Both the position numbers and the translations under genes were made by a program. Source: Eulemur rufifrons (lineage: Eukaryota; Chordata; Mammalia; Primates; Lemuridae). Taken from it: a DNA stretch of 64,000 bases. The stretch is from assembly GCF_041146395.1 (NCBI RefSeq), contig NC_091012.1, forward strand, positions 16,482,193 to 16,546,192, written 5' to 3'. The notes beneath the pieces were generated by a model. It ran no database searches. It saw only the letters and a program-made list of their open reading frames with translations, and had not been told where the DNA came from. Shown in pieces: positions 36,773 to 50,982 of the stretch (position 1 is the first letter of the stretch; each line of letters starts with the position of its first letter).

Positions 36773-38419
36773 TTATCCATGGGGAGTGCTTCTTGCTAAG
36801 GCCCTTGGTAGACAAGGAAGAAAACACAAGGACAACAGAACATAAATTTAACAGGATTACCTAAATGTTCTAAATAAAGAAAAGTGGATACACAGTGAAT
36901 TAATTTCTTTGCATCCTATTCCTCTATTTCTGCCCTGGCTATCGAAGGCTGTATGTGTGTATGTGCCTGTGTGTGTGTGAGGGTATGTTCATGCACTCGC
37001 TCAATGAGCAAACTTTTGTTTAGAGTATTCCATGTGCACCAAACCGTAGTCAAAGTAAATTAGATAAAAACATAAGATTGACCCCCTCCTCAAGAAGTTC
37101 CTAGCACAGGGCAACAGGAAAGAAATGTGCCATGTGGGGTGAGCAGTACATATGTGATTGGAGCCTTCACACTCACAACACTATTTCCAGCTGAGCTTTC
37201 AACACCCCCAGAGGTTCAATTTCCAAACATCCCGAGAGTTAATTTCATGTTATCTTGGGCCTTTGACCTTCTGTCACCCCAGCACAGTCTCCATCATTCC
37301 CTAGGCAGTTCTTCAAGGGAAGAATTCTAAGGTGTTTTTCGTTTAGGGGTGCTGGGAGTAGAAGAGTTGTGCAGGAAAAGGGAAAAATAAAGGAGAGAAA
37401 AAATGCTTTTTTTGTATGAATATGAGTAAATGGTGATTTTTTTTATGAGAATTATCTAAATTTTAAAACATATTGTGCTGAAAGGGACAACTCCACCTAG
37501 GGCCATTGCTAGGAAATTTGGGGACTCCAGGAAAATCACACTAGTATTGCCTGCCTCCAACCACAACATATGTTTATTGAAGAGTCTGGCTCAAATGAAA
37601 CATGAAGAAAAACAGCCACAAAAAGCCCCTTGTCAGGCCATAGTGAGCTGTCCTGCTGTGTCGTCTCCCCTCGGAGAACAGGCAGGGAATTTCAAACACT
37701 TGTGATCTTGTCCCACCAGGCTGGCCGCATGGTTCCCTGAACATTAAAGAAAATCTAGAGGAGTAGAGCTTGGAAAAAACCAAACAATTCATCATACACT
37801 AGGCTCAACCTTTCCTGCACCATTAAAATCACACCTTTCTCACGGTGAGAGGTACAGGCCCAGTAGCCCTTTACCATGACACTGTTATTGGGGGAGGAAT
37901 CTTGACACATGGTGAGCCTCGGCACCCGGCAGATCCAGGAGAGAGCGCAGCCCCACCACCGACTACCGGCCAATCCCACGCTTGTGAGGGCAGATGAAAG
38001 TGGTCCTCACAGGGTCACTGGTGGTCCATGGGGGCAGCAGTCCAGGGACTGGGGGCTTTCCCTTCAATGTTCCAGATAAGGCAACTAATGCTAAAGTGGT
38101 TAAGTAACATATTTGGTTAAAAATTCAAGCAGATTCAAGGGAGGTGTGCTCACAAATGCTTAACAACTGGCTCTCCAGAAAAAGAAAAGCCCTAATAATG
38201 GAGCATTTGCCAAGTTCACAGTGAAAGTACTCTACTATGGCCAATTCCAAACCAGTGCAAGCCGGCTCCAGCACACCACTGATTGTGGATTTAAATGTAA
38301 CTAATGAAACCATAATCGTTTCCAATGAAAACATGGGGAATTTCCTCCATAATCTTGCGGTAGAGGAGAATTTGCAAACTATTAATAATGAGTCAATATA
38401 CAGAGACCATAAAAAATAA
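36773..38419. other. Unassigned; short (TG)n
   Basis: No gene is supported. A GT-rich microsatellite (tgtgtgtatgtgcctgtgtgtgtgtg) lies at about 36,953-36,980. The right part becomes A-rich and may be the start of an L1-like element. Confidence 0.4.
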
Positions 38420-39390
38420 AAAATGAAAATCTTGAGTTTACATGAAAAATTCTACATACCAAAATGAAATATTAAATAAAATAATTGAAAAACACCAAAA
38501 GCAACATCAAGGACAAAGTTAACTAAAAATATTGACATGTAAGATTTTTATCACAGATCTTTTCAAGATGACTTTTAAGAAAGACTAACAACCCAATACA
38601 AATTATGCAAATAACATGAACAATAATTTCCAGAAAAAGAAAAATCAAGGAATCTTTTAATATATTACAAGATGCTCCGTTTCACTCCTAATAAGTGACA
38701 CAAAAGAAGGTATTTTTGACCCATAAACATTTCTGTAGGTTTAATAGTACACTCTGTTGCTGAGGCTGAGGAGGAACAGTCATCTTCGAGTATTGCTGGT
38801 GGGAATATAAATTGATACTCTTTAGAGGGAAAATTTCTAACATCTATCAAAATATAAAATTCTGGTGCTCTTTGACCCAGCAATTAATGGGAAGTTACCC
38901 TACATATGTACTTGGGCAGGGTTATGTATGGCAGGATTTTTGGTAACAGTAAAATGTTAGAAAAATGACCCAAGAGTCCATACACAGGGGACTAGGTAAA
39001 TAGAGCACCACGCATGCATACGATGGAATGAGTGCAGCTCTAGGAAGAATGGAGCCGATTCTCTGTGTAGTGGTGTTTAAAGACCTCCAAATAGATTAAA
39101 TTAATAATAAAGCAATGTGCAGAAGTGTGCATATTATACATTCTCTCTAAAAAATCAAGAGGGAAGAATAAAAATGCATTATATTATTTTATATGCATTA
39201 ATATATAATAGAAGCTGGTAAACAATGACAGTGCTTTTGAGGGGTGGTGGGAGGGGCGCACAAGGTAGAGGTGGGTAAAGGGAACAGGAGAGCTATTTCT
39301 CGATGTTTTCCTTTTCATGTTTTATATTTTAAACCATGTCAATATGTTACCTATTCACAAATACGTAAACATACATTTTTAAAAAATAAC
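38420..39390 (+). mobile_element. Old L1/HAL1-like 3' end
   Basis: A-rich + strand L1-related sequence with 'tgctggtgggaatataaattgatac', 'tctttgacccagcaatt', 'gtaacagtaaaatgttag' and a 3' end with 'tttatattttaaaccatgtcaatatgttacc'. Highly diverged, no open frame. Family assignment is approximate. Confidence 0.65.
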
Positions 39391-42340
39391 AGGTTAAACA
39401 AGTTTCTCTAGATCACAGCTGGTAGACTCCAGACCCTGAGTGGACCTACCCTGTGCCATGAAACCTCTCTGAAGATAGAACACTTTGTAGCTAAACGCTG
39501 GTTTGTCCCTGTTCCTTCCCTCAGGATGATAAAATAGTACAGAGAAGTATTGATGATAAGAGCTGCTGTCTGCAGATGTAAGGTGGTGTCTGCAGCACAC
39601 ACAGTGTATTCTGGGGACTGGGCCCAGCAGTTTGTGTCACGTCATAAACTCCACGACAGTATTATAATGCCTGTTTCACAGAGAAATCTGCAGAGGCAGA
39701 GAGAGGTGGAGAGACCACCCCACGCTCACACAGGCGGTGGTCACAGAGCTGGGGCTCGCACCCAACTCCGCCTCACTCCAAGGCCAAGGCCTCCTGCAGG
39801 CTGTCATGATGCTACAGCAGAGCTCCACCATCCTCCAGGGCATGTGGTTGGCCCCAGGGATGACAAGCCATGTTACAGGGAAACAGTTAATCCCACGGGT
39901 TTGCTGGGCTGTGTTGACAGTTTATCTGCAGAGCAGCTGGCATCAGACAGATGCTGGGGTTTGGAGATCCAGAATCAGCCATCAGCAAAGCTGCAAATGG
40001 AACCCAGCCCTCGCTGTAGACCATCACCGCATCCCCACACCACGCACACATCTCCAAGGGTTCAGGGCAGAACTTGCTGTCCCCCTGCCAGCCCCCGACC
40101 CGGTGACCACCATGAGCCAAGCCAGCATGGTCTCCTGTCCTGCTTGGGGGAATTGGCCATCTCCTCCCCTAAGAGACAGACAGAATGCCCAGAGAACCAC
40201 CAGGCCATTGGTTAAAACAGGCCAGTGTGGCTCTCAGCGACTTCCTCCCCTGGAGGACAGGGCTGGCCACTCTTCTCCCTGCCTGCAGTGTTTTCTCCAT
40301 TCTCAGGTTTTGCTAGTGACTGCATCTGCATTAAAATGCTTCCCTTCCATTGACTTAAAATACTTATCCTTCAAGTCCCTGCAAATGACAGCAATTCCAC
40401 AAACCTATTTTATTCTCATTTAAACCAAACAATGATCCTTTCAACCCAATATATTTTATTTATATCCTTTTTATCTCCTTCATCTCTTGGTATCTCACAT
40501 TTGCCTTAACTTGCTCCCTTGAAAACTCCCCCAGGCACCCATATTTTAAGTCATCACTTTGCCCTAAACCATGGGTGCTGGAAAGTGAGTATCTGTCACT
40601 GGAAAGTTAATATGTGGATTGATAACATGCATGTCCGACTGTGTCTTCGTGGGACATTTTCCGGGTTTGCCCTCTATTCAGGCTGAGCCGTGGCACAACA
40701 GTACGTGGGAGGGGAATAATTTTGAGTCCAAAGTACCTTGAAATATCCCTCATTACACCTCCAGAGTAGCAGCCTTCTAGCAGGGAGTGGAGGGTGAGTA
40801 TTTTAAAGCATTTTTAGTTCATTTAATGGTATAATATAATCAACAAATAAACCACTATATCTTAACTTCTGTTCTGGATACTAGTCTAGTTTTCCGACAA
40901 AGGAAACCAAGGCGTATAAGACCCTGATGGGTTTGTCCGGAAATGTGGAATCTGCTTGAGTGCCGCACGCACAGGCAACAAGGAATGGAAACAAGCCTCG
41001 TTCAACTCCAGGATCATCGTCCTGGTGAACAGCCTGAGCCTGGCTCAGAGGCAGGAGCGAGGACTTTACCAGAGCCAAGATTCCCGCCAGGGCTCAAAGG
41101 ACTTGGTGGGGTGAGTGAGGAAGGGAAAGGGCGCTTCAGACAAGGAGGGTGTCTTGAGTCCAGGTAGAAAATGGGATGGAGGAGCTGTGTCTGGAAGAAC
41201 CTACAGCTACCAGAGTGTGTTTCCAGAGCAGAAAGCTGAGCACAGCTGATCTGAGATGTCCTCTAGGGTCACGCTGCACAGAGCCTTGGATGCCCAGCCC
41301 AGGACTGGGAGCTCTTCAGAGAGTGTGGGCAAGACCTATCTTAGATGAAAAAGCCCAATGCAGAGGACTGTGTCCAATAAGTTCTGAATAAATAGTAATA
41401 AGTTAGACATTTTCTGGTTGGAGTATCCCTTTCCTTTGCAAAACACCAAGGGATGGAAAATAATGTTAATATATATTTAGTATTTGCTTATCCATGGATA
41501 AAGGAATTATGGAGGGACATGCAAGAAATCCGTGAAGTCTGAGAAGGCACAGTGAAGGAGTTGGGGATTCTGCGGGTGGAGGGGCGAGGTCGGGAAGTCT
41601 CCCCACAGCTTTCTTGGTGATGTGTGTTTTTTGAATCAGGTGAATACATATTTCAAAAATAAAATTTCATGCAGTGAGCATGAGGAGGCCACAATGGCAC
41701 ATTAGTGAGTTCTGTGGGCTTCCTGGAAGGGAGCCGGTCATGGGAGGCTGGCACCAGGGGGGCAGGGGGCAAGGGTGACTGACAGAAAGTGCAGTTTCCA
41801 AGGTCGCCTGGCTTCAGCCTTTGCTCTGGACCCCCATAGGAATCCCCGCTGGAATTTAGAGTTATCTTGGCTCACTGTCTGCAAGAGAGATTGCAGGTGG
41901 GTGCATTAGCCTGGCTTCTATCCCATATCGTAGGTGGTGTTTTGAGGTTGTATTTGAAGGAATGTTAGCAGAATCCCATCCCAGAAAGGACACTTCCTCC
42001 TGAGTGGTCCATCCAGTCTGTGACTCACCTTCTGGGTGCATCTCATACGTACTTCACCTCCTTCTATCCCACGGTCCCTGTTCATCTGGCTCTCCCCGGC
42101 CATCCCCTCTCCTTCCTCCCACCCTCTCCCATCCTCCTCCTCCTCTGCCCCAGCAGCTGTGGCAGCTCCTCCGAGATGGGCCTGCTCTTCCTCCTTGTGC
42201 AAAATGCAGCAACAATGTGCAAATGTGCTTGATGAACTGAAACTCCAAGAAGCTCCCTAAATCCATGTTATTTTCTCACTGCAGCTTCTGTGGCATGCAA
42301 ATTCTACAGGAAGGAGCTGACTTTCTGACATCAAGGAAAT
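39391..42340. other. Unassigned, with an L2/MIR-like fragment
   Basis: No gene is supported. About 39,655-39,800 ('ataatgcctgtttcacagagaaatctgcagaggcagagag...cacacaggcggtgg') resembles the 3' half of an L2/MIR. Two overlapping open frames of 221 and 228 codons (39,550-40,215 and 39,737-40,423) run through it in different frames. That pattern is expected of stop-poor GC sequence, not of a gene. The rest is unassigned. Confidence 0.45.
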
Positions 42341-42510
42341 CAACTCTATATTTAAGTACAACAAATTCTATATTTAAGTACAATTCTATAGTTAAGTGCA
42401 AATTCTATATTTAAGCAATTTCTATATTTAAGAATTTAACACAAATTATCTAAGCAAAACAGTTCTGTATTTAAATACGAATTCTATATTTACATAAAAC
42501 TGTATTTGTA
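42341..42510 (+). repeat. Degenerate minisatellite, unit about 18 bp
   Basis: Roughly eight imperfect copies of aattctatatttaagtac in direct orientation, with variants such as ctatagttaagtgc and ctgtatttaaatac. The unit length wobbles because of small deletions. It lies in otherwise unassigned A/T-rich DNA. Confidence 0.85.
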
Positions 42511-42784
42511 AATGAAGTTTTCCCTTTGTCCCCTCAATGACTCTAATAGGAAAGTCTGGAGACATCTACAAAACACAACAGGGAAAACTGCTGCCCGAGT
42601 GGACCTGTTGTGTGTGTGGATGTAGTTCAGCAAGATACCAAGCCAAGTGTAGTCGTGTAACTTTGTCCCTGAGATTATGCTGTGCCTGGGCAGGGAGTGG
42701 GACCATCACAGCACAGCACCAGCCAGGCCTCCATCTCCATGAGGTTCACAGATAGTTTTATAAACAGCTTCTCTGTTCCTTTAT

Positions 42785-43290
42785 GAAGTTCAGCATACTT
42801 TTAATGCGTGACCCAACAATTCCACGCCTACGTATTTACCTAAGATAAATGAAACGATATCCACAAGGCCAGGTGATTATTTAATCATAACAGCCCCAAA
42901 CTGGAAACAACCTAAATGTTCATCACTAGGTGAATGGACAAATTGCAGTGTATTCATATTGTGAAGTATTACTCAGCATTAAAATGAACAGATTCCTTAA
43001 ATACTTGACAACCTGGATGGGTCTGAGACACATGCAGAATGGATGAGGGACCTCCTCCTCTATAAAGTTCAGGGACAGGCCAAGCTGACTGGTAGTGACA
43101 GAAATCAGAGCAGTGGTGGCCTGGGTGTGGGTTTGGCATTGACAGAGAATGGGAATGAGAGAACTCTCTGGGTGATGGAAAAGTGCCCTATTTGTACATG
43201 ATTTGGGTTCTATGGATGTACGCACTTACCCAAACTCATTTTAGCACTTAATGTCTGTAAATTATACCTCAACGCTTTGTTTAATCATTT
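42785..43290 (+). mobile_element. Old L1M 3' end, plus orientation
   Basis: Contains 'gtgacccaacaattccacgcctac', 'aacagccccaaactggaaacaacc', 'tcactaggtgaatggacaaattg', 'gtattactcagcattaaaatg' and a 3' end with 'tgtctgtaaattatacctcaac'. This is the L1 ORF2 C-terminus and 3' UTR. It is diverged and non-coding. Confidence 0.82.
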
Positions 43291-43519
43291 TTTCATCATT
43301 TCCATCACATATTTCACAAACCTAAGGAATGGTATCTTTTGACAATCAGAAAACAAAACAAAACCACACGGCCAAAACTGTAGCAAATAGGCCAGGTGCC
43401 TTGTGCAGGGATACAAGCTGGGTGACGCTGAATAGCCTGCTGACCTCTCTGAGGCCAGCGTCTTTCTATGTCCAATGGTGACAGACTCTACTAGTCAGGG
43501 GGAGTGTAATCAGTAAAGG

Positions 43520-43920
43520 CGGCATCAGCGTCCTAGGGCTGCAGTAACAAAGTAACACAGATCAGGTGGCTTAGAACTACAGAAATTTGTTCTCTCATGG
43601 ATCTGGAGGCTAGAAGTGCAAAACTACGGTGTCAGTAGGGCCACGCTCTGAGACTTTGGGTAGAAACTTCCTTGCCTCTTCCAGGTTCTCATGGTGGCCA
43701 GGGACCCCTGGTTCCCCCTGGCTTGTTGACACGTCTCTGCAGTCTGTGCCACCATCTTCACGTGGTGTCCCCTGTGTGTCTCTGTCTTCACATGGTGTTT
43801 TCTTCTCTCTATAAGCATACCAGGAATTTTCCACTCTTGAGAGAGGTTGCCCAAAAAAGGGGTGGGGTCCCCCTACTCTGCTGCCATTAAACTTTTAGGG
43901 TTGAGCCTCGTGAGCTGTTT
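43520..43920 (-). mobile_element. MaLR-like LTR, minus orientation
   Basis: Starts 'cgtcctagggctgcagtaacaaagtaacacag', then 'ggtggcttagaactacagaaatttg', 'ctggaggctagaagtgc', 'ccatcttcacgtggtg' and 'tgtctctgtcttcac'. These are reversed MLT1-type LTR landmarks. The exact subfamily is not resolved. Confidence 0.65.
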
Positions 43921-44059
43921 TTACCCTAGAATAAAAAAGTTAGCAAAGTCTACAAGACAAGAACATGTCCACATTCTACCAACAAGATAGCATTTGATAA
44001 ATATGTTTTTAAATGCTCTCGTCAAACTGTTGTCTAGATTGAAGAAATATCCATATTCA

Positions 44060-44990
<931 letters not shown>

Positions 44991-47900
44991 CAAATTACTC
45001 TAAATTGGAATGCTTATTATAAAGAATAATCCAAAGTCAAAACAATTAGACAATTTAATTATATGTGTCAAAGGAACAAAGAGATTGATGTTTCAGTGGG
45101 TATAACTATATTTAATGTATATTTTTTGTAATGACAGTATTTGAGTTTTGAACAAATACTATTGATGTAATTAAATTTAATGCCATTCTTTCATTTCTAC
45201 TATTTATGTAAAGGCATGTGGTTGATTGTTGATACCTCTGAGCTATGAGAAGTTATTCTATATTAGGTGGGCATCATTCACATCAACTCTCTCATGGAAG
45301 ATTAAGAGCACTGAAACATAGGGTGTAAGATGAAAATCTGAATAGAAAAGCTGCTCTTTTTCTTTGACTTATAACAGTGTTATAAGTCATGCATAAGTTA
45401 GATGTTCAGGGTATCATTCTTCTTCACTGAAGTATCAGATAGCAACACTGAGTTTTAGAAATAAATGCTTTTACCAATTATTCATTTAAAGGAAGAGTCT
45501 AGCCATTGCTTTAATATATAGATATTAATATATATTTGTAGTAGCAATAATTAGAAGTAATACGTATTTGTTGATATGGTAGCAATAAAGAAGTCTTTAC
45601 AAATATCAGAAATAGGTACAGAAAACTCCTCTGGCTGGACATGGCGTTATTGTGAATCCAATTTTCTAAATACTTAGCCTTAGTTTAAAAAATAAAGGAA
45701 GCACACTTTTCACATATATCATGGTATCAGGAGAACAAAAATGCTTCTTGAGCGTTTGTAATCTCTATACTAGCCATTGAAGATAACAATGCATTTTAAA
45801 ATGCTTTCTTCAGTCTATGTGTAAACTGGGTTGTTATAATAAATAAAACTGAATGGTTTTTGATGTTTTAACACTGTTGTATGTAGAATAACATATTATC
45901 TTGCCACAAATATTAGCCTGTTCCACCTTGCTCAAAGTTGTAGGTAGTATTATTACATGGCAATAATGTACTATTGGGTAATACAGTCCAATGACATTTC
46001 TAGCAATCCTTATTCCCAGTGGTATTAAACTCCAAATAATTTGGAGAACGTTTATCTCATAAGTTTTTTTAATTATTTTACCTTTTTTGTAACTTGTGTG
46101 GCATAGTGAAGGTTATAACACAAATTTTATGTGTGCAATAATAATTGGTATCTTTATTAATCAGGTTTGACTATTTACAACATTTTATCCCATAATTTCC
46201 TTTTTGCATGCCAAAACCTCTGGGCCTACAAAACACACACAGACTTTTGGTTTTGATTTACACTAACAAAATACAAATATATCAATCTAAGGATAAATTT
46301 TAGGAGTACAAGAACTATGGAGGAAGTTATTGGTATGTGTGAATGTGTGTGTGAGAGAGAAAAAGAGAAAGAAAGAGAGGGAGAGAGAAACGGAGAGGGA
46401 GAGGGAGAAAAAGGGAGGAAAATGAAAATATTGAAACAAAACATATAATTTGAAAGGAGTTGATGGTATACTAGCAAACTAGAAACTAGAAACCTCACAG
46501 ATCCTGAAAGAAAATATATTTTCTCTACACAGAATTCATTTCTCAAAAATATCATGGCTCCTTGTCTAGAATCTCCTACTGCAAATACTGTGTGTGTGTT
46601 TTTTGCCTGCTACTCATTGCAAGAACTGTCATGATTTACTTGTTCCAGCATTCAGAAAGTATTGTTTCTATAACCTGCTCGTGGCTTTTAATAATGCTTT
46701 TATAAAATTTAATGATATTCAGATATTAATTTAAAGATGTAATTCCACAGTGAGTGTATTAAGTTACACTTAATTTAATTGGTCCATTTCATTTTTTCTT
46801 CTCAATTAAAGAGCACTATTTAAGCCACTTAAAAGTTGTCCTTTTCGCTTTTTATAAGTACCATCATCTGTTTGGACTGTACTCGGACAGTTCATTTGAA
46901 TGAAAAATGGGGAGGCCTTGCAAGGCAAGGGGTTGTTTTGACATTAAATACACAGGATAGTGCAGGGTGTGTAATATATGCTGTAAAGTTAGGAGTAAAA
47001 TATTTTTGTTTTAGTGAGTTTGTACTTCTGGATAAAATAATGAAACATCCAAGCTGAGGCAAAATTAAATTATGCATGCAGGGAGAGTACTTTGCATGCT
47101 TCACAACTGACTCTCTGACTTTAGGAAAAGAAATTTTTGTTTTATGTCCTAACGATCTCCTGTTCCTCACTTGGTCTTAACTTTCATCCCCAGCTACACA
47201 TGCATCCTAGCTCTCCCCCTCCTCTGCCCGTGCTCTGTATGGCTGCAGCTTCCTCACTGCTCTCCCCACCCCATGCTGCCTCGCACAATGCTATCGGTTC
47301 TGAGGAGTAGTTTGGAATTTTTTTAATGCAATGAGAAATAGTTTTTAAATGGAGCATTTGAGTCTGTTTACAAGTTTTAAATGCAAAAGTCTGACCACTT
47401 AATTCAGACAAGAGGAAAGTAGTCCCATAGTCCAGAGCATTAAGCCAGGCAGTCAGCACGGTGGCAGATGTGGGGACAGATAAGACACGATGGTGGGATC
47501 TTTCTTAGGTTGATGGGACGTGCTGAAAGAAAATATGGAAAACAATTTTGAAATGTGGGGAGAATATTGGGAATATGCCCACTTTAATGATTCTGAGGTC
47601 TTGAGTAACTACAGGTGGTGTCACTTTATAGACAAATGTGATGGAAATGAGACGGGGACTTGGGGAATGCAATCTGAGCATCAGGGAAGGGGATGCTATT
47701 TCTATAACATAGAGGAATTACTGGGCCATGGTGCAGAGCAGCTACTGTGGGGAGACAGAGATTGTTGTACTTTTCCAGGCCTAGGTTAGCGGCAGTGGGA
47801 AGGAGATGATGTTAAATGTCAGGTTGTCAGTCTAGATGTTTGAGATGAAGATGCCTTTGGGAGAGTGTACTAGGAAGAATCAGGGTGTGTGCTGTGGTTA

Positions 47901-48878
47901 CCCACAGCCCCAGTATCTCAGGGACCAAACAAAAGTATATCCCCAATTTAGGTTACATCAACTGTAGATGGGTGTCCTTCCATGGAAGCTGAATCACAGG
48001 TGGCCGGGACCACCTTCACTTCCGCTCGCCCATTGGTCAGTCTTGTCATGTGGTTCTGGCTCTGTGAGAGGCACTGGGAAAGGTGACCCAGCAGTTTGCC
48101 AGTCAGAGGCAGTGAGCATTTCAATCTCAAAAGTTACACCCAGGTTTTAGTCTAGAAGTCTCTAAGTTCTTTCACAGCCCATGTTTTCTTTCTACCCAAC
48201 CTGTTCAGAGTGGAAACTTGAGTGTCATTTGTGAAAATAAATACAATGAAGTTGGGTATTACATTATGCTCACACATTTAACATTGGTGCCATTGAAATA
48301 TAATATTGCATCCCATTCTGCAGCTATTAGTTTGCATTCAGGTATACTAAGAAAAGACTGCTGTATAGTATCAAAAGATAACGTATGTATTTTGTGTCAT
48401 GAACATGATGGATATGTAGAAGCACAAAAGTGATGAAATTGTGCAGCGACCTTATGAGGTACCAGTTTGTTTCTATTTACTCTCTCTGATATCGTCTCTA
48501 CTTAGGCACTTTGCTCATCTTGACTCCTTGTGGGCCACAAGCTGGCTGCCCCACCTCCAGGCATCAATCCACAGTCCAAACAGCAACAAGGAGAAAATGT
48601 GAATCTGATAGGACACAGGGAATTGGATTGGAAGCCATTGATTTTTACTTCAAAGAAGGGCATTCTCCCAGGCACTTCTAAGTCACATTGATCAGAATTC
48701 TACCCTACGGACACCCTATGCAAAAACATATATCTGAAGCATAGAAGAACACATGAGAACATGATTGGTGATGGCTGCTGTTACCTGAATTATTTTATAA
48801 GATCTGACACTTGTAACACCTTGTGCACTTGCTATTACCTTGTGCACTTGAATGGGGATTTATTAAAAAAAACCCAAA
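44991..48878. other. Unassigned A/T-rich sequence; purine microsatellite
   Basis: The left part may be former 3' UTR of the zinc-finger pseudogene, but this is inference. A purine-rich (GA)n-like microsatellite lies at about 46,347-46,430. No gene is supported. Short frames at 47,184-47,459 (minus) and 47,520-47,789 (plus) have no recognisable motif. Confidence 0.4.
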
Positions 48879-49052
48879 GCCAGTTGTGGTGGTACATGAC
48901 TGTAATCCCAGCTGCTCAGAAGGCTGAGATGGGAGGATTATTTGAATGCAGGAATTAGAGGCTGATGTGCACTGTGACTGTGCTTGATTGTGAATATCCA
49001 CTGCGCTCCAGCCAGGGACACATAGTGATACCTCATTCCAAAAAAATATATA
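48879..49052 (+). mobile_element. 7SL-derived monomer (FLAM-like SINE)
   Basis: A single 7SL-like arm: 'ccagttgtggtggtacatgactgtaatcccagctgctcagaaggctgagatgggaggatt', then 'tgtgaatatccactgcgctccagcc' and an A-rich end. The 'tgtgaata.ccactgc' segment matches the 3' part of 7SL RNA more than a dimeric Alu arm, and no second arm follows. It is an old fossil monomer. Confidence 0.75.
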
Positions 49053-50067
49053 AATACCCCTGAAATTTAGAATACACCCATCCCTGATGCACAAGAATGT
49101 AATTGTGTATCCAAATGGAGTGCTTATTCTTTGGACAGATGCCTAAAGAGCAGTTTAATCATTTGTTTGTTAATTATAATTCTATGGTGAAATTTATCAA
49201 ACACATATGATAGTGAGAATGTTATATTATTTTGTAAGGTCATAATTCATTTTCAGTAATTCTCCAACAGAGAAAAACTCATGAAATATTCAAATAAGTT
49301 GAAATAGAAACAAATATTGACTAAAACTAAAGATGTGAAACCCATTAATAATTTCAAAAGTGTGATCAGATACAGGTTTAAGTGTGTATTTAGCAAATTT
49401 TACCCATTCAATAGGCAGTAAAGATTTTCATAACATATTTGTGAGGGCGTCAATTGAAAGAATTTTAAAGCTAGAAAGAATGGCAAAAATCACCTGAATA
49501 TGATTCTGCTGTTTACAGAAACTAGAATCTGAGAAATCTCACTTGGTGTAAGCAGCAGAGTCAAGAGAAATGAGGACCGTCTTGCACATCTGGGTGTAAC
49601 TCCATCCCCTAAGTCTCCAGTGCTATTACCACCACCTTCCCCACAACTTCTCCCTGTACTCCAATGGCAGCAGGGGGAATTCTGATTAAATACTCCCTCA
49701 AAGGACCTTATTATTAAATTCCCTTTCCTCTTGGACTCCCAATGGCTCATCCAGGTGTGTTCACACGTACCAGACCTCCAGGCCCTGAGACTTCACAGTT
49801 TAGATCCCAGACCAGGCTTAGACCAAAGAGAGTACTCAGGCTTCCAAGGTAAAATGACAGGAGAAATCCAACCCATATATGACCCTCCTTTGACATTGGG
49901 ATGACCAATACCAGAGTCCACATGAAATGATTCACAATTATCTATATATCTGACTGCACCCCCAGGGAGCAATGTCCTTATTAGAGAAAGCAATCTGAAA
50001 TATGCACCAAGCCATTATTTCTCCAATGATTCTGCTACACAAAAAGCATTAGAAGCACCAGAATAGG
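49053..50067. other. Unassigned left flank of the tandem array
   Basis: A/T-rich, no gene or named repeat recognised. It changes abruptly to GC-rich array sequence at about 50,068, which marks the array's left boundary. Confidence 0.5.
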
Positions 50068-50707
50068 TGAACTGTTACCTGGCACATTCCCTCAAGCCTC
50101 AGGTAAATCCTTGTGCCACACAGGCCCCGTCCCCACTCACCAGAGTTCATCAACGCCTGTCCCCAGGGGGTCTCATGCCAGCTCAGAACCCAGGAGGAGG
50201 GATCACAATGTTTCCCTCTCACCCCGAGGCTGGCCCTCCAATGGGAGCTGGGATCCCAACGAGAGCTCTGCACAAAGGGGTCCTGAGAAGAGGACAGGGA
50301 GACTGTGTACCCTGCCCCCATTGTGGTGCCCGTCCGCTCCGGGTCTGGTTCCCTCACAGCCTCCTTCTGCCCTCCCAGACACCCTAGGAAGCACCATCTC
50401 CCCCTCCACCGCCGCCGCAGGTGGTCACCCCCATGGATCCCAAGGCCAAAGCCACCAAGGCCTGCTGACAGCCTTGGCCTGCGCACCAGGGGGCCTTACA
50501 AACACGCATGCGCAAGTCGCTGTCATTATGACAGCAGCCGTTGCCTAGGGGCGCGTCCCTCTGGCGGGAGCCCTCTGCGGCCAGGCCGGGCATGTCCTTG
50601 TCAGGCTCTGGCCTGTCCTCTCCAGGATGCCTGCCAGGGGATCGTCCGCGGTTCCAAGGAGAAGAAGGAGGGCTCAGCGGGCGGCAGAAGTCTCCGTCGT
50701 CGCAGCC
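50068..50707 (+). repeat. A-specific block, unit 1
   Basis: Present only in the A monomers and absent at the equivalent place in B. In unit 2 it is about 54,167-54,880. It begins 'tgaactgttacctgg' and ends before the shared 'gcctg(a/c)aggaagcagcag'. The array's left edge falls about 50 bp inside this block. The outer part is visibly more diverged between units than the CpG-rich part after 50,545. Confidence 0.85.
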
Positions 50708-50760
50708 TGAAGGAAGCAGCAGGGGGATCCCTGGACCTGTCGCCCATCGCCACCTCACAG
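50480..50760. promoter_or_regulatory. CpG-rich, promoter-like core of A monomer (unit 1)
   Basis: A dense CpG block with an NRF1-type motif, CACGCATGCGCA (50,503-50,514). This is one CG-to-CA step from the consensus kept in unit 2. It also has the 17-bp perfect palindrome gctgtcattatgacagc (50,519-50,535) and an RFX half-site, GTTGCC (50,540-50,545). A CTCF-core-like string, gcaccagggggcct, lies at 50,483-50,496 in this unit only. Promoter function is inference. Confidence 0.4.
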
Positions 50761-50933
50761 CCGCCTGCTGGCTGTGTATGTGAGTCTCCCCGAGAGTCCA
50801 GGGTCTTCACGCCCGTGAGTCCCAAGGCTCGAACATGCGTATGCCCATGTGTCCCTCTCTACTCAGGGGTCCACCTTCCTCGGCCGCATTGCCTGGCCCT
50901 GACAGGACCTGCCTGAGTACCTGTGGCTTCTGA

Positions 50934-50982
50934 GAGAGAGGGAGGGACAGAGAGAGAGATAGAGAGAGAGAGGGAGAGTCTA
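50934..50982 (+). repeat. (GA)n microsatellite, A monomer unit 1
   Basis: Interrupted (GA)n starting just after 'gtggcttctgagagagag'. The equivalent tract is present in all four monomers, so it predates their duplication. Confidence 0.9.

Noticed and set aside
39550..40423. Two long overlapping plus-strand frames (221 and 228 codons)
   Set aside because: They use different frames over the same DNA, overlap an L2/MIR piece and have no recognisable domain. A stop-poor stretch is the simpler explanation.
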